Source: Vibrio sinaloensis DSM 21326
GTDB taxonomy: Bacteria > Pseudomonadota > Gammaproteobacteria > Enterobacterales > Vibrionaceae
Length of the DNA stretch: 64,000 nucleotides
Reading direction: 5' to 3'
Assembly: GCF_000189275.1 (NCBI RefSeq)
Contig: NZ_AEVT01000048.1
Span: 1-64,000 of the forward strand
Shown one piece after another: positions 24,654 through 37,679 of this stretch. The position numbers were made by a program, and so were the translations under genes. The notes beneath the pieces were generated by a model, which made no database searches, was not told the DNA's origin, and saw only the letters and a list, made by a program, of their open reading frames with translations. Every line of letters begins with the position of its first letter. The first letter of the stretch is position 1.

Positions 24654-24676
24654 AGTGCGACCACTAGGGTCGCACT
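24654..24676 (-). terminator. Terminator after mnmE, upstream of mioC
   Basis: On the minus strand AGTGCGACC-CTAGT-GGTCGCACT is followed by TCTTTT just after the mnmE stop. It separates the mnmE transcript from mioC and oriC. Confidence 0.75.
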
Positions 24677-24684
24677 ATCAAACG

Positions 24685-26046
24685 TTATTTGCCAATACAG
24701 AAAGAGGAGAAGATTCGGCCTAATAAGTCATCGGAACTGAACTCGCCGGTAATCTCACTCAAGTGCTGCTGAGCGATGCGTAGCTCTTCAGCCAGTATTT
24801 CTCCTGCCATGTAGCCTTCTAGTTGCTGCTGGCCTATGTCTAGGTGCTCAGCGGCACGTTCCAATGCTTCCAGATGACGGCGGCGTGCCATAAAGCCACC
24901 TTCGTTACCGCCTGCAAAGCCCATGCATTCTTTAAGGTGGTTACGCAATGATTCCACCCCCTGTCCTGTCTTCGCTGACAAACGAATCAAAGTAGGATCG
25001 TTAACATGGCAAATCCCCAGATCTTCATTCGTTTGATCGGCTTTATTGCGGATCACTGTCATGCCAATGTTATCGGGTAGACGATCAACAAAGTCTGGCC
25101 AGATCTCTTTGGGGTCGGTGGCGTCGGTTGTGGTGCCATCGACCATAAACAGTACACGGTCTGCCTGGGCTATTTCATCCCAAGCGCGCTCAATTCCGAT
25201 TTTCTCCACTTCATCTGACGCATCACGTAGACCTGCGGTATCGATGATGTGCAATGGCATACCATCGATATGGATGTGCTCACGAAGTACATCTCGAGTG
25301 GTTCCCGCGATGTCAGTTACTATGGCCGACTCTTTCCCTGATAAGGCGTTCAATAAGCTTGATTTACCAGCGTTAGGACGACCAGCAATGACAACCTTCA
25401 TCCCTTCACGCATGATTGCGCCTTGGTTCGCTTCTTGGCGTACTGCAGCTAAGTTATCGATGATGGCTTGGAGATCCGCTGAAACTTTACCGTCGGCGAG
25501 GAAGTCGATTTCTTCCTCTGGGAAATCGATCGCCGCTTCTACGTAAATACGCAGATGAATCAAGGACTCGACCAGAGTATGGATACGCTGCGAAAAGGCG
25601 CCCTGCAGCGACTGTAGCGCCGACTTCGCGGCTTCTTCTGAACTGGCATCAATCAGGTCGGCGATGGCTTCAGCTTGAGCGAGATCCAGCTTATCGTTTA
25701 GGAAGGCGCGTTCAGAGAATTCGCCGGGACGGGCAGTACGTATGCCGGGAATATCTAAGATGCGTTTGATCAGCATGTCCATAACGACTGGGCCGCCGTG
25801 GCCTTGCAACTCCAGTACATCTTCCCCAGTAAAAGAGTGTGGGTTAGGAAAGTAGAGCGCGATACCCTGATCGATTTGAGTGCCATCGGTTGCCGTAAAT
25901 GGGAGGTATTCAGCGTATCGAGGGCGTAGTGTTTTTCCGGTGACTTCTAATGCGACAGTTGCCGCCAAAGGCCCGGATACTCGAATAATGCCGACCCCGC
26001 CACGACCAGGAGCGGTTGCTTGAGCAACAATGGTATCAGTTGTCAT
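24685..26046 (-). CDS. mnmE: tRNA modification GTPase MnmE (TrmE)
   Basis: The 453-aa GTPase acts with MnmG in wobble-uridine modification. The N-terminal formyl-THF-binding domain, the G domain with GRPNAGKSS at 222-230 and DIAGTTRD, and the C-terminal CIGK motif (final four residues) are all present. It follows yidC by 120 bp, with the yidC terminator in between. Confidence 0.97.
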   Translation of the reverse strand: MTTDTIVAQATAPGRGGVGIIRVSGPLAATVALEVTGKTLRPRYAEYLPFTATDGTQIDQGIALYFPNPHSFTGEDVLELQGHGGPVVMDMLIKRILDIPGIRTARPGEFSERAFLNDKLDLAQAEAIADLIDASSEEAAKSALQSLQGAFSQRIHTLVESLIHLRIYVEAAIDFPEEEIDFLADGKVSADLQAIIDNLAAVRQEANQGAIMREGMKVVIAGRPNAGKSSLLNALSGKESAIVTDIAGTTRDVLREHIHIDGMPLHIIDTAGLRDASDEVEKIGIERAWDEIAQADRVLFMVDGTTTDATDPKEIWPDFVDRLPDNIGMTVIRNKADQTNEDLGICHVNDPTLIRLSAKTGQGVESLRNHLKECMGFAGGNEGGFMARRRHLEALERAAEHLDIGQQQLEGYMAGEILAEELRIAQQHLSEITGEFSSDDLLGRIFSSFCIGK

Positions 26047-26120
26047 AGTTTTGCCTGTTAAATCTAATGGCCAGTGAATGGCGATAAGTCATGTGGTGAA
26101 TTGTAATCAGCTCAAATAAA

Positions 26121-26143
26121 AAAGGCGACCTTTTGGCCGCCTT
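26121..26143 (-). terminator. Terminator after yidC... located between mnmE start and yidC end
   Basis: On the minus strand AAAGGCGGCC-AAAA-GGTCGCCTTT is followed by TTTATTT, 24-46 bp past the yidC stop. It closes the rpmH-rnpA-yidD-yidC transcription unit. Confidence 0.85.
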
Positions 26144-26166
26144 TCACAATGATTTCGCTGCAAAGG

Positions 26167-27786
26167 TTACTTAGTGTGTAAGCCTTTTTTCTCCAGCGCC
26201 TTGTAGATCAACGTTTGCTGGATAAGCGTAACGATGTTCGATACTAGCCAGTATAGAACCAGACCTGACGGGAAGAACAGGAAGAAGAAAGTAAACATAA
26301 CCGGCATAAAGGTCATGATCTTCTGCTGCATTGGATCCGTTACGGTCGTTGGGCTCATCTTCTGGATAAGGAACATTGAAGCACCCATTAGTAGCGGCAA
26401 GATGTAGTAAGGGTCTTGCGCTGAAAGGTCATGAATCCAGCCGAAGAATGGCGAGTGACGCAGCTCTACAGACTCCATCAATGCCCAGTATAGAGCGATG
26501 AAGATTGGCATCTGTAGAATAAGAGGTAAACAGCCACCTAGTGGGTTTACTTTCTCTTTCTTATACAGTTCCATCATCTCTTGGCTCATACGTTGACGGT
26601 CGTCGCCAATACGCTCACGCATTGCTTGCAGCTTAGGCTGTAGCATGCGCATTTTCGCCATAGACGTGTATTGCGCTTTCGTTAGTGGGTACATTGCACC
26701 ACGAACGATAAAGGTCAAACAGATGATGGCGATACCCCAGTTGGAAACTAGGCCTTGAATGAGTGATAGCAGAGAGTGCAGCGGTTTAGCAATAAACCAT
26801 AACCAGCCGTAGTCCACAACTAGGTCTAGGTTTGGTGCAACTTCTGCCATTTGGTCTTGCAGTTTTGGACCAACCCATAGCGTTGCGCTCATTTGCGCGC
26901 TGTCACCAGAAGCGATGGTTTTGTTTGGCATACGTACGCCAATATCACCTAGGTTGCCAATGACACGAGTGTATAGGTTTGTACCTGGTTCGTTACGTGG
27001 AATCCATGCTGAAGCAAAGTAGTGCTGGATCATCGCTGCCCAACCTTGACCGTCTGGTAGGTTGATTGACAGGTTGCGATCTTGCATATCTTCGAAGCTG
27101 TATTTCTTGTAGCGAGTCTCTTCAGTTGAGTACGCGCCGCCGCGGTAAGTAGGCATGGTGATGCTACCACCAGCGTCAAGTAGGTTTTGACGTAAGTGAG
27201 CGTACATACCGAATGTCGCGTTGTTACCTGAATTGTTGACTACGTTGTACTCAACGTCGATTGCGTAGCTGCCACGCTTAAGAATAAAGGTTTTAGTGTA
27301 TTCCAAACCGTTAGCAGAGAATGTCATCGGTACGCGCAGCTCGTCTTGACCGTCTGCAAGAGTAAAGCTGTCTGCGCTGACGGCATAAGCAGGACGGTTA
27401 GTGCTGCTTAAGTCGATACCTTGAGGACCAACCAGACCACTCTGAGCGATAAACTGATGACCCGGTTCGTTTTTAAGTAGAACGAATGAGTCTGCAGAAT
27501 CCAGCTCAGCTGAATATTCGTTTAGATCTGCATGAACTACGTCACCGCCAACCGTATCAATCGACAGAGTCAATGCATCAGTGGTCACGGTAATCGTTTT
27601 AGCAGAAGCTTGTTGTGCTGGAGCTGGGTCGAGCTCATCAGCAAATGATGGTGCAGGTAAAGTGCTGCTTGATTGAGCCTGCTCAACCGGCTGAGGCGTA
27701 GGGTTCTTTGCAACTTGCCATTGTTGGAACAATAGGAAAGAAACCAGTGCTAGCGCGATTAACAGGATATTACGTTGAGAATCCAT
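26167..27786 (-). CDS. yidC: Membrane protein insertase YidC
   Basis: The 539-aa inner-membrane insertase acts alone or with SecYEG. It has an N-terminal anchor ([20 protein letters not shown]), a large periplasmic domain of about 300 residues typical of Gram-negative YidC, and the five-helix core with [19 protein letters not shown] and [20 protein letters not shown]. Start 27786 matches the family MDSQRN start; the 18 extra upstream codons overlap yidD and are rejected. Confidence 0.97.
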   Translation of the reverse strand: MDSQRNILLIALALVSFLLFQQWQVAKNPTPQPVEQAQSSSTLPAPSFADELDPAPAQQASAKTITVTTDALTLSIDTVGGDVVHADLNEYSAELDSADSFVLLKNEPGHQFIAQSGLVGPQGIDLSSTNRPAYAVSADSFTLADGQDELRVPMTFSANGLEYTKTFILKRGSYAIDVEYNVVNNSGNNATFGMYAHLRQNLLDAGGSITMPTYRGGAYSTEETRYKKYSFEDMQDRNLSINLPDGQGWAAMIQHYFASAWIPRNEPGTNLYTRVIGNLGDIGVRMPNKTIASGDSAQMSATLWVGPKLQDQMAEVAPNLDLVVDYGWLWFIAKPLHSLLSLIQGLVSNWGIAIICLTFIVRGAMYPLTKAQYTSMAKMRMLQPKLQAMRERIGDDRQRMSQEMMELYKKEKVNPLGGCLPLILQMPIFIALYWALMESVELRHSPFFGWIHDLSAQDPYYILPLLMGASMFLIQKMSPTTVTDPMQQKIMTFMPVMFTFFFLFFPSGLVLYWLVSNIVTLIQQTLIYKALEKKGLHTK

Positions 27787-27788
27787 CG

Positions 27789-28052
27789 TTAATTGTCTCT
27801 GTCTTGTTTTTGGACTGGTGGAACGGGGTCGTATGTCCAACCCTTTTTATTTAAAGGGTTGCATTTTAATAGACGTTTGCTTGATAACCAACACCCTTTT
27901 ACAAAACCGTGAGCTTTCAACGCTTCAATGGCATAAGTAGAGCAGGTTGGGGAAAAACGACAACGCGGTCCAAGAAGCGGACTAATAAAGCCTTGATAGA
28001 GTCGGACGAGGCCGATCGCTAACCGCGAGAGGGGCGAGACAGACGCTGCCAT
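27789..28052 (-). CDS. yidD: Membrane protein insertion efficiency factor YidD
   Basis: An 87-aa small protein with the YidD signature [22 protein letters not shown], including its conserved cysteines, and a C-terminal DPVPP. It assists YidC-dependent insertion. It overlaps the end of rnpA by 34 bp and ends 2 bp before yidC, so the three are translationally linked. Confidence 0.94.
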   Translation of the reverse strand: MAASVSPLSRLAIGLVRLYQGFISPLLGPRCRFSPTCSTYAIEALKAHGFVKGCWLSSKRLLKCNPLNKKGWTYDPVPPVQKQDRDN

Positions 28053-28375
28053 AATTTATCAAACAGTTTAAACATTTCATCGTTGCTTAAATCTTGCGCG
28101 CTTTTCTTGGCAATAACAACAAAATCTTTGTTAGGGAGCTGATGTTGTTTGTTACGAAAGCTTTCGCGAGCGAGACGCTTGAAGCGATTACGACCAACAG
28201 CAGTTTTAATCTGTTTTTTCGGAACGGCTAAACCTAGTCTTGGGTGAGATAAGGAATTTTTGCGAGCAATGATAGTGAAATGAGGTGAGCCAGCTCGATG
28301 AGCTTGCTGAAAGACATTTTGATAATGCTCGGGAGTTAACAAGCGTAACTCCCGATTGAACGCGTACGTATTCAA
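28019..28375 (-). CDS. rnpA: Ribonuclease P protein component
   Basis: The 118-aa basic protein binds the RNase P RNA and helps mature tRNA 5' ends. The RNR signature [16 protein letters not shown] is present. It lies 12 bp after rpmH and overlaps yidD. Confidence 0.96.
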   Translation of the reverse strand: MNTYAFNRELRLLTPEHYQNVFQQAHRAGSPHFTIIARKNSLSHPRLGLAVPKKQIKTAVGRNRFKRLARESFRNKQHQLPNKDFVVIAKKSAQDLSNDEMFKLFDKLWQRLSRPSRG

Positions 28376-28387
28376 AATAATCGAAGA

Positions 28388-28522
28388 TTACTTAGAAAGA
28401 CGCTTACGGCCTTTAGCACGACGTGCATTGATTGTTGCACGACCGTTCTTAGTCGCCATACGTGCACGGAAACCGTGAGTACGCTTGCGCTTTAGAACTG
28501 AAGGTTGAAAAGTGCGTTTCAT
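28388..28522 (-). CDS. rpmH: 50S ribosomal protein L34
   Basis: A 44-aa very basic protein starting [18 protein letters not shown] and ending [11 protein letters not shown], which is L34. The gene is short but has full-length conservation. It is first in the rpmH-rnpA-yidD-yidC cluster and is preceded by two good promoters. Confidence 0.98.
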   Translation of the reverse strand: MKRTFQPSVLKRKRTHGFRARMATKNGRATINARRAKGRKRLSK

Positions 28523-28636
28523 GATAATTACCTTTACTGATCAGTAGTTTTAGGTCAATGTTAACCCGGCGTGGGTATACGAGGTCTTCTCTATATATAA
28601 AGAGGACAAACCGACGCCTCTCAACAAAGAGGCGGA

Positions 28637-28665
28637 ATTGTAATCACAGTCACACAAAGTGTCAA
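28637..28665 (-). promoter_or_regulatory. rpmH promoter (proximal)
   Basis: On the minus strand -35 TTGACA (28660-28665), a 17-bp spacer and -10 TACAAT (28637-28642), about 115 bp before rpmH. Confidence 0.8.
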
Positions 28666-28697
28666 TCTTTGTGCAAGAGCTAAATTCCGGCCGGGCG

Positions 28698-28725
28698 ATT
28701 ATACGTAGTGTGAGCAAAATCTCAA
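28698..28725 (-). promoter_or_regulatory. rpmH promoter (distal)
   Basis: On the minus strand -35 TTGAGA (28720-28725), a 16-bp spacer and -10 TATAAT (28698-28703). With the proximal promoter it gives tandem control, as for E. coli rpmH. Confidence 0.7.
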
Positions 28726-28752
28726 GGATCAAACGATCTTGAATGGAGATCT

Positions 28753-29490
28753 TTATTCACCACCCACTTGTCGAAGGAATCGTTGTAAACGAGGATCTTG
28801 TGGATTGTTAAAGATATCCTGTGGAGAACCTTGTTCAACAATGTGTCCTTCCGCCATAAAGATCACTCGATCAGCGACCTCTTTGGCAAATTGCATTTCG
28901 TGTGTCACCACCAGCATCGTTTGGTGTTTTGTTGCTAAGTTCTTCATTAAATTCAGAACTTCTCCTACCCATTCCGGATCGAGTGCCGAAGTCGGCTCAT
29001 CAAACAACAGCAGTTCTGGTTGCAGTGCCATAGCACGACCGATACCCACACGCTGTTGTTGACCGCCAGATAGGGCCGCTGGATAACTTTCGGCTTTATC
29101 CCCTAAACCGATGTCATCTAAGATCTCTTGCGCACGCTGCAGCGCGTCGGTTTTTTTCCAGCCACGAACGGTAATTAATCCCTCAGCGATGTTTTGTTTC
29201 GCCGTCATATGGGCAAAAAGCGCATAGTTTTGGAACACAAATCCAGTTTTCCGGCGCAGGGCTAGCACTTCTGCTTTGGTGTGTTTTTCCGCATTAACGC
29301 TGACATCATCGATGGTGATTTGGCCTTTATCAGCGGATTCTAAAAAGTTCACTGTACGCAACAAGGTCGATTTCCCCGTTCCGCTTGATCCAATAATGAC
29401 GATGATCTCGCCTTGCTTAATCTCTAGGTCGATGCCTTTAAGCACTTCGGTATCACCAAAGCGTTTTTGAATGTTTGTTAGTTTAATCAT
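28753..29490 (-). CDS. Polar amino-acid ABC transporter ATP-binding protein
   Basis: A 245-aa GlnQ/HisP-type ATPase. Walker A is GSSGTGKST, the signature [16 protein letters not shown], Walker B LLFDEP, and the switch histidine lies in VVTHEMQFA. Start 29490 ([11 protein letters not shown]) overlaps the permease stop in ATGA; a longer reading from 29526 is rejected. It is the third gene of a binding protein-permease-ATPase operon. Substrate is not determined. Confidence 0.93.
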   Translation of the reverse strand: MIKLTNIQKRFGDTEVLKGIDLEIKQGEIIVIIGSSGTGKSTLLRTVNFLESADKGQITIDDVSVNAEKHTKAEVLALRRKTGFVFQNYALFAHMTAKQNIAEGLITVRGWKKTDALQRAQEILDDIGLGDKAESYPAALSGGQQQRVGIGRAMALQPELLLFDEPTSALDPEWVGEVLNLMKNLATKHQTMLVVTHEMQFAKEVADRVIFMAEGHIVEQGSPQDIFNNPQDPRLQRFLRQVGGE

Positions 29491-30158
29491 CTTACGTACG
29501 CCTTGTTCAGTTTCGCTTCCGCCCAAATTTGCACTCGAGTCAGTACAACAACCACACCCCAGTAAATCAAGGCGACAGCTAAGAAGGCTTCAAAGAAACG
29601 AAAGCTCGATGATGCTTCCATTTGCGCTTTGGCCATAATTTCGGCCACCCCAAGGGTAAAGGCAAGTGACGTTGATTTGATCATATCGATGAAGTAGTTC
29701 ATCAGTGAAGGCAGAGCCACCCTTGTTGCTTGTGGCAAGATCACTCGGCGCATGGCTTGAGAAGTTGTCATGCCGACAGATAAGCTTGCTTCCATCTGGC
29801 TACGATCAATACCAATAATGGCCGCACGAATACTCTCCGCCATGTAGGCGGCAAAGTGCAAGGTTAAGCCTATCACCGCGGCACTAAATGCATCTAAGCC
29901 GACTAACCATGGGAATATCTGTGGTAAGCCATAGTAGAGTAAAAATAGCTGGACGAGCAGCGGTGTACCACGAAAGAAGCTAATGTAAAGCTGGCTGAGC
30001 TGGTCTAGGACTGGCACCTTAAAGACGCGAATATTAGCTAAGATGACCGACAGTATCAGCGAGAAGATTAGACCCCAAGTGGCCATCTCCATTGTGGTGC
30101 CAAGATACTTGAGCAATATCGGCATCAGCTCCATCATGTAATTAAAATCAAATCCCAT
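29487..30158 (-). CDS. Polar amino-acid ABC transporter permease
   Basis: A 223-aa HisM/GlnP-type permease with about five helices and the coupling loop [20 protein letters not shown]. Only one permease is encoded, so it likely forms a homodimer. It follows the binding-protein gene after 111 bp that hold two hairpins, and its stop overlaps the ATPase start. Confidence 0.92.
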   Translation of the reverse strand: MGFDFNYMMELMPILLKYLGTTMEMATWGLIFSLILSVILANIRVFKVPVLDQLSQLYISFFRGTPLLVQLFLLYYGLPQIFPWLVGLDAFSAAVIGLTLHFAAYMAESIRAAIIGIDRSQMEASLSVGMTTSQAMRRVILPQATRVALPSLMNYFIDMIKSTSLAFTLGVAEIMAKAQMEASSSFRFFEAFLAVALIYWGVVVVLTRVQIWAEAKLNKAYVR

Positions 30159-30196
30159 AACCTGTCCCAGTATTTATTACGACATAGAAAAAGCAA

Positions 30197-30255
30197 AACC
30201 CACTGCAAAGGAAGGAAAGCAGTGGGTTAAAGAGCCTACCCGAATTTATGGGTAG
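30197..30255 (-). repeat. Two intercistronic hairpins between binding-protein and permease genes
   Basis: On the minus strand CTACCC/GGGTAG (arms 30250-30255 and 30236-30241) comes first, then AACCCACTGC/GCAGTGGGTT (arms 30219-30228 and 30197-30206, loop of 12) followed by TTGCTTTTT. The second looks like a partial terminator or an mRNA-stabilising 3' end that keeps the binding protein in excess over the membrane parts. Confidence 0.7.
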
Positions 30256-30269
30256 AAAGCGAGTTTGTG

Positions 30270-31016
30270 CTATTTAGTGATGTCAGCACCAAACCATTTC
30301 TGAGAAATTTGCGCTAGCGTACCGTCTGCACGCATTGCTGCAAGTGCTTGGTTTACTTCAGCTTGAAGCTTCTTACCTTTTTCGTTATCAACAAACGGCC
30401 ATGCATTTTGAATGGTTTCAAACGGTTCGCCAGCCAGTTGAAGAGGAAGACCTGTTTTCTTGATTAGCTCAAGCGCTGATAGGCGGTCCATAACGAATGC
30501 GTCGGCACGACCTAACGCCACATCATGCTCGATACCAGTATCGTAAGTCTTGATGTTGATTTTACCGTCTTTATCGTAGTCACGTAGCAGCTGTTCGAAG
30601 TTAGAGCCTAGGTTAACAGCAACGGTCTTACCGGAAAGATCCGCTACGCCTTTGATGTCATCATTGCCTTTACGAACGGTAATTTGTGCGCCATCGACGA
30701 CGTATGGGTCAGCGAATAGGTATTTCGCTTTGCGAGCGTCTGTCATGGTAATTTGGTTAGAAATCGTATCGATTCGACCTGTCTCCAGTAGACCAAACAG
30801 GCCAGAAAAGTTAGCTGTTACGTATTCGACTTTGTAATCGTTACGCTTACCAATCTCATCCCATAGGTCGACTTCGAAGCCTTGAAGCTGATCTTGCTTT
30901 ACAAAAGTGAACGGGAAGTAACGTCCAGACATGCCCACTTTTACTTCAGTGGCAGCTTGAACAGTAGCGGCAGATAGAGCGATTGCTGCAACTGCAGCTT
31001 TAATCCAGGTTTTCAT
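30270..31016 (-). CDS. Periplasmic polar amino-acid binding protein
   Basis: A 248-aa family 3 solute-binding protein with signal peptide MKTWIKAAVAAIALSAATVQA. Domain hallmarks are GFEVDLWDEIGKR and the SNQITMTDARKAKYLFADPY segment, which is somewhat like cystine receptors, but the ligand cannot be set by eye. The start at 31016 fits the signal peptide; 31058 adds 14 unlikely residues. It is the first gene of the importer operon, divergent from dnaA. Confidence 0.9.
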   Translation of the reverse strand: MKTWIKAAVAAIALSAATVQAATEVKVGMSGRYFPFTFVKQDQLQGFEVDLWDEIGKRNDYKVEYVTANFSGLFGLLETGRIDTISNQITMTDARKAKYLFADPYVVDGAQITVRKGNDDIKGVADLSGKTVAVNLGSNFEQLLRDYDKDGKINIKTYDTGIEHDVALGRADAFVMDRLSALELIKKTGLPLQLAGEPFETIQNAWPFVDNEKGKKLQAEVNQALAAMRADGTLAQISQKWFGADITK

Positions 31017-31156
31017 AGTACAACTCCAAATAATTATGGGGATAAATATTACTGTCACTTTAGTTAATTAGATAAATAACTAAGTGCAATAACCTAGATG
31101 TCAGGGTAATAAGCTGTGCAACAAAGCAGCAAAATCAATACGAAGAGATGTTTAGT

Positions 31157-31324
31157 TGTGGAAAATGGCTGGGTTAATCATTTCATGCACAGAGTTATCA
31201 CCAAGTTGAGGATCGAGCCCAAAAGGCACAAATGTGGATCAAAGTGTGGGTAAAAATGGGGCATGATGTGGGGATCAAGCGGATATTAGGGAAAATATTG
31301 TGAATAACTTAGATCTTATTCACT
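31157..31324. promoter_or_regulatory. dnaA upstream control region with DnaA boxes and GATC cluster
   Basis: The 395-bp gap between the binding-protein gene and dnaA holds a TTTTCCACA box (minus strand, 31157-31165), a perfect TTATTCACA box (minus strand, 31299-31307) and a one-mismatch TTATTCACT (31316-31324). Several GATC sites cluster from about 31211 to 31389. This fits DnaA autoregulation and SeqA control, known from other gammaproteobacteria. A distinct -35/-10 could not be fixed. Confidence 0.65.
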
Positions 31325-31411
31325 GGATCTACGATCAATTGCTGGCGATCTTGGTTATCAACAGGTAAAATTGCCAATCTTTTCTGATCAATAACTTCGA
31401 GTGGGGGCACC

Positions 31412-32818
31412 GTGTCATCTTCGCTTTGGTTGCAATGTCTGCAACAGCTTCAAGAAGAGCTACCAGCAACAGAATTCAGTATGTGGGTTCGTCCGCTGCA
31501 AGCTGAGCTCAATGACAATACGCTCACTTTGTTTGCCCCAAACCGCTTTGTCCTTGATTGGGTACGCGATAAATACCTCAATAGCATTAATCGCCTGCTG
31601 CAAGAGTACTGTGGTAACGATATTCCAAGTCTCCGCTTTGAAGTCGGAAGTCGGCCTGTTGCAGCGCCAAAACCTGCGCCTAAACGTACGCCTGCAGATG
31701 TTGCGGCTGAGTCATCGGCGCCAGCACAATTGCAAGCACGTAAGCCTGTGCATAAGACATGGGACGACGATGCACAAGCCATCGCGGACATTAACCACCG
31801 CTCCAATGTGAATCCAAAGCACAAGTTCAACAACTTTGTTGAAGGTAAATCTAACCAACTTGGCTTAGCAGCGGCGCGTCAGGTTTCTGATAACCCGGGT
31901 TCTGCTTATAACCCGTTGTTCCTTTATGGCGGTACTGGTTTAGGTAAAACTCACCTGTTGCACGCGGTAGGCAACGCGATTGTCGATAACAAACCAAATG
32001 CGAAAGTGGTCTACATGCACTCAGAGCGTTTTGTGCAAGACATGGTTAAAGCGCTGCAAAATAATGCCATTGAAGAGTTCAAACGCTACTACCGCAGCGT
32101 TGATGCATTATTGATAGATGATATTCAATTCTTTGCCAATAAAGAGCGTTCTCAGGAAGAGTTTTTTCACACTTTCAACGCATTGCTTGAAGGTAACCAA
32201 CAGATCATTCTAACCTCTGACCGTTACCCGAAAGAGATCAGTGGAGTAGAGGATCGTCTGAAGTCTCGTTTTGGTTGGGGTCTCACTGTTGCGATCGAGC
32301 CACCAGAGCTGGAAACGCGCGTTGCTATCTTGATGAAGAAAGCGGAAGATCACCAAATCCATCTTGCGGATGAGGTTGCATTCTTTATTGCGAAACGTCT
32401 GCGCTCTAACGTTCGTGAACTGGAAGGGGCATTGAACCGTGTTATAGCCAATGCCAACTTTACTGGTCGTCCAATTACTATCGACTTTGTTCGTGAAGCA
32501 CTGCGTGACTTACTTGCTCTGCAAGAAAAGTTGGTGACGATTGATAACATTCAAAAGACAGTCGCCGAATACTACAAGATTAAAGTGGCAGATCTGCTGT
32601 CCAAACGTCGTTCTCGTTCTGTTGCGCGTCCTCGTCAGTTAGCCATGGCATTGGCCAAAGAGCTTACCAACCACAGTTTGCCTGAAATTGGTGATGCATT
32701 TGGTGGCCGTGACCACACGACAGTGTTGCATGCATGTCGTAAGATTGAGCAACTGCGCGAAGAGAGCCATGACATTAAAGAAGATTACTCGAATTTGATT
32801 CGTACCCTTTCTTCTTAA
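31412..32818 (+). CDS. dnaA: Chromosomal replication initiator protein DnaA
   Basis: The 468-aa AAA+ initiator binds DnaA boxes and opens oriC. Domain I is at the N terminus ([20 protein letters not shown]). Walker A GGTGLGKT lies at 173-180 and Walker B with DD at 236-237. The C-terminal DNA-binding signature [16 protein letters not shown] is intact. The start is GTG 31412 preceded by GTGGGGG. It heads the dnaA-dnaN-recF-gyrB cluster and lies 7 kb from oriC, the usual Vibrio spacing. Confidence 0.97.
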   Translation: MSSSLWLQCLQQLQEELPATEFSMWVRPLQAELNDNTLTLFAPNRFVLDWVRDKYLNSINRLLQEYCGNDIPSLRFEVGSRPVAAPKPAPKRTPADVAAESSAPAQLQARKPVHKTWDDDAQAIADINHRSNVNPKHKFNNFVEGKSNQLGLAAARQVSDNPGSAYNPLFLYGGTGLGKTHLLHAVGNAIVDNKPNAKVVYMHSERFVQDMVKALQNNAIEEFKRYYRSVDALLIDDIQFFANKERSQEEFFHTFNALLEGNQQIILTSDRYPKEISGVEDRLKSRFGWGLTVAIEPPELETRVAILMKKAEDHQIHLADEVAFFIAKRLRSNVRELEGALNRVIANANFTGRPITIDFVREALRDLLALQEKLVTIDNIQKTVAEYYKIKVADLLSKRRSRSVARPRQLAMALAKELTNHSLPEIGDAFGGRDHTTVLHACRKIEQLREESHDIKEDYSNLIRTLSS

Positions 32819-32830
32819 TTCGCAGTATTC

Positions 32831-32856
32831 TATGACCTCGGGTTTTCGAGGTCATA
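32831..32856 (+). repeat. Intercistronic hairpin between dnaA and dnaN
   Basis: A perfect 10-bp stem TATGACCTCG/CGAGGTCATA with loop GGTTTT starts 12 bp past the dnaA stop. It is not followed by a T-tract, so a simple terminator is unlikely. It may be an attenuator, processing site or mRNA-stabilising element. Confidence 0.75.
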
Positions 32857-32911
32857 ACTCTCGAACTCATCTCTTTTATATCAATCAAAAGAATTCTGAT
32901 AAGAGCGTCAT

Positions 32912-34012
32912 ATGAAATTTTCTATTGAACGTAGCCATTTACTCAAGCCTCTGCAGCAAGTGTCAGGTGCTTTAGGTGGTCGTCCAACCTTGCCAATTCT
33001 TGGCAACTTACTTCTGAAAGTAGAAGATAACGTTTTATCGATGACCGCAACGGACCTTGAAGTCGAGTTGATCAGTCGAGTGACGCTGGAAGGCGAGTTT
33101 GAAGCGGGCAGTGTTACTGTACCTTCGCGCAAGTTTTTGGATATTTGTCGCGGTTTACCTGATGATTCGGTGATTACTTTCGTACTTGAAGGTGATCGCG
33201 TCCAAGTTCGTTCAGGCCGCAGTCGCTTCTCATTGTCGACGTTACCCGCCAGTGATTTTCCAAACATCGAAGATTGGCAAAGTGAGGTTGAGATTTCTCT
33301 TAGCCAAGCTGAATTGCGTGGACTAATAGAAAAGACCCAATTTTCAATGGCGAACCAAGACGTTCGTTACTACCTCAACGGTATGTTATTTGAGATTGAC
33401 GGCACGACATTACGCAGTGTCGCGACTGATGGACACCGAATGGCTGTGTCACAAACCCAGTTAGGTGCAGACTTTGCACAGCAGCAAATTATCGTACCGC
33501 GTAAAGGGGTACTTGAGCTGGTTAAACTGATGGATGCACCAGAGCAACCGGTGACATTGCAGATTGGCAGCTCGAATCTACGTGCTGAAGTCAACAACTT
33601 CGTTTTCACTTCGAAGCTTGTTGATGGCCGATTCCCGGATTATCGCCGCGTAATGCCGCAAAATACTACGAAAACACTTGAAACAGGTTGTGACGAGTTA
33701 CGCTCTGCATTTTCGCGTGCTGCGATTCTTTCTAATGAGAAGTTCCGCGGTGTGCGGGTGAATTTAGCAGATACCGAGATGCGCATCACGGCCAACAATC
33801 CTGAGCAGGAAGAAGCGGAAGAAATGTTGGACGTCAGTTTCGACGGTGAGCCGATCGAGATTGGCTTTAATGTCAGTTACGTTCTCGATGTCCTCAATAC
33901 ATTGCGTTGTGAAAAAGTACGCGTATCGATGTCAGATGCGAACGCGAGTGCATTGATTGAAAATGCGGATGACGACAGTGCCATGTACGTGGTGATGCCG
34001 ATTCGACTTTAG
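32912..34012 (+). CDS. dnaN: DNA polymerase III sliding clamp (beta)
   Basis: The 366-aa clamp has three repeated domains and keeps polymerase III on [24 protein letters not shown] at the start and the C-terminal YVVMPIRL are the family's ends; the latter helps form the protein-binding pocket. It is 93 bp after dnaA and 1 bp before recF. Confidence 0.97.
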   Translation: MKFSIERSHLLKPLQQVSGALGGRPTLPILGNLLLKVEDNVLSMTATDLEVELISRVTLEGEFEAGSVTVPSRKFLDICRGLPDDSVITFVLEGDRVQVRSGRSRFSLSTLPASDFPNIEDWQSEVEISLSQAELRGLIEKTQFSMANQDVRYYLNGMLFEIDGTTLRSVATDGHRMAVSQTQLGADFAQQQIIVPRKGVLELVKLMDAPEQPVTLQIGSSNLRAEVNNFVFTSKLVDGRFPDYRRVMPQNTTKTLETGCDELRSAFSRAAILSNEKFRGVRVNLADTEMRITANNPEQEEAEEMLDVSFDGEPIEIGFNVSYVLDVLNTLRCEKVRVSMSDANASALIENADDDSAMYVVMPIRL

Positions 34013-34013
34013 C

Positions 34014-35096
34014 ATGCCGCTTACCCGTCTCATCATAAAGCAATTTAGAAACATTGAAGCCTGTGACATTAACCTGTCAGCAGGCTTTAACTTTCTTATT
34101 GGCCCAAACGGAAGTGGCAAAACCAGCGTTTTAGAGGCTATTTATCTGCTTGGTCACGGCCGCTCTTTTAAGAGCTCTCTGACGGGGAGAATTATTCAAA
34201 ACGACTGTAATGAGCTGTTTGTTCATGGACGTTTTTTGAACTCGGATCAATTTGAGCTACCAATTGGCATTAATAAGCAGCGCGATGGCTCAACAGAGGT
34301 TAAAATAGGCGGTCAATCTGGGCAAAAGCTCGCTCACTTGGCGCAAGTCTTACCCCTGCAATTAATCCACCCTGAAGGGTTTGATTTGCTGACGGATGGG
34401 CCGAAACATCGCCGCGCATTTATTGACTGGGGCGTATTTCATACCGAGTCAGCCTTCTACGATGCATGGGGGCGATTTAAGCGTTTAAACAAGCAGCGCA
34501 ATGCCTTGCTAAAAACCGCTTCAAGCTATCGCGAACTCAGTTACTGGGATCAAGAAATGGCTCGGTTGGCTGAAAACATCAGTCAATGGCGTTCGATTTA
34601 TGTCGAACAAATGAAGTCAAAAGCGGAAGAAATTTGTCAAACTTTCCTGCCGGAGTTTGATATCCAGCTGAAGTATTACCGAGGCTGGGACAAAGATACC
34701 CCTTATCAACAGATTCTAGAAAAGAACTTTGAGCGGGATCAGTCACTAGGTTACACATTTAGTGGCCCTAACAAGGCAGACTTAAAAATTAAGGTAAACG
34801 GCACGCCGGTTGAAGATGTACTGTCTCGCGGTCAACTGAAGTTGATGGTGTGTGCACTTCGAGTCGCACAAGGCCAACACTTGACCGAAATGACCGGCAA
34901 GCAATGTATTTACCTGATTGATGACTTTGCATCGGAATTAGATAGCCAACGTCGTGAGCGGCTCGCAGAGTGCTTAAAAGAGACGGGGGCACAAGTTTTT
35001 GTAAGTTCTATTACGCAAAGCCAAGTTGCCGATATGGCAGATGAAAATGGCAAGATGTTCCATGTGGAACATGGCACAATAGAGCAAAATATATAG
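34014..35096 (+). CDS. recF: Recombination mediator ATPase RecF
   Basis: The 360-aa SMC-like ATPase works with RecO and RecR in gap repair. Walker [18 protein letters not shown] lies near residue 30, the ABC signature region is SRGQLKLM and Walker [12 protein letters not shown]. It is coupled to dnaN (1-bp gap) and precedes gyrB by 13 bp. Confidence 0.97.
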   Translation: MPLTRLIIKQFRNIEACDINLSAGFNFLIGPNGSGKTSVLEAIYLLGHGRSFKSSLTGRIIQNDCNELFVHGRFLNSDQFELPIGINKQRDGSTEVKIGGQSGQKLAHLAQVLPLQLIHPEGFDLLTDGPKHRRAFIDWGVFHTESAFYDAWGRFKRLNKQRNALLKTASSYRELSYWDQEMARLAENISQWRSIYVEQMKSKAEEICQTFLPEFDIQLKYYRGWDKDTPYQQILEKNFERDQSLGYTFSGPNKADLKIKVNGTPVEDVLSRGQLKLMVCALRVAQGQHLTEMTGKQCIYLIDDFASELDSQRRERLAECLKETGAQVFVSSITQSQVADMADENGKMFHVEHGTIEQNI

Positions 35097-35106
35097 CGGA
35101 AGATAA

Positions 35107-37527
<2,421 letters not shown>

Positions 37528-37560
37528 ATTTTTCTTGAATGGAATAATCTAAAATGAATT

Positions 37561-37590
37561 AAAAAGACTGCCCGAAATGGCGGTCTTTTT
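37561..37590 (+). terminator. gyrB terminator
   Basis: AAAAAGACTGCC and GGCGGTCTTTTT pair around CGAAAT, with one G-U, and continue into GTTTTTT. Confidence 0.85.
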
Positions 37591-37643
37591 GTTTTTTAAG
37601 TAATTGAAAAATATTGGTTTGGAAAAATATTTGAAAATAATCC

Positions 37644-37672
37644 CTTGAAACTGATTTGTGCTATCCACATAT
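37644..37672 (+). promoter_or_regulatory. Candidate sigma-32 promoter of the small heat-shock gene
   Basis: CTTGAAA (37644-37650), 14 bp, then CCACATAT (37665-37672) fits the sigma-32 consensus CTTGAAA-N11-16-CCCCATNT closely. It implies a 5' UTR of roughly 240 nt before the ATG at 37918. Confidence 0.65.
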
Positions 37673-37679
37673 CTATTGG

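Noticed and set aside
25046..25546. 166-codon ORF antisense to mnmE
   Set aside because: It lies opposite the conserved G domain. Serine-rich shadow translation is expected there, and no SD is seen.
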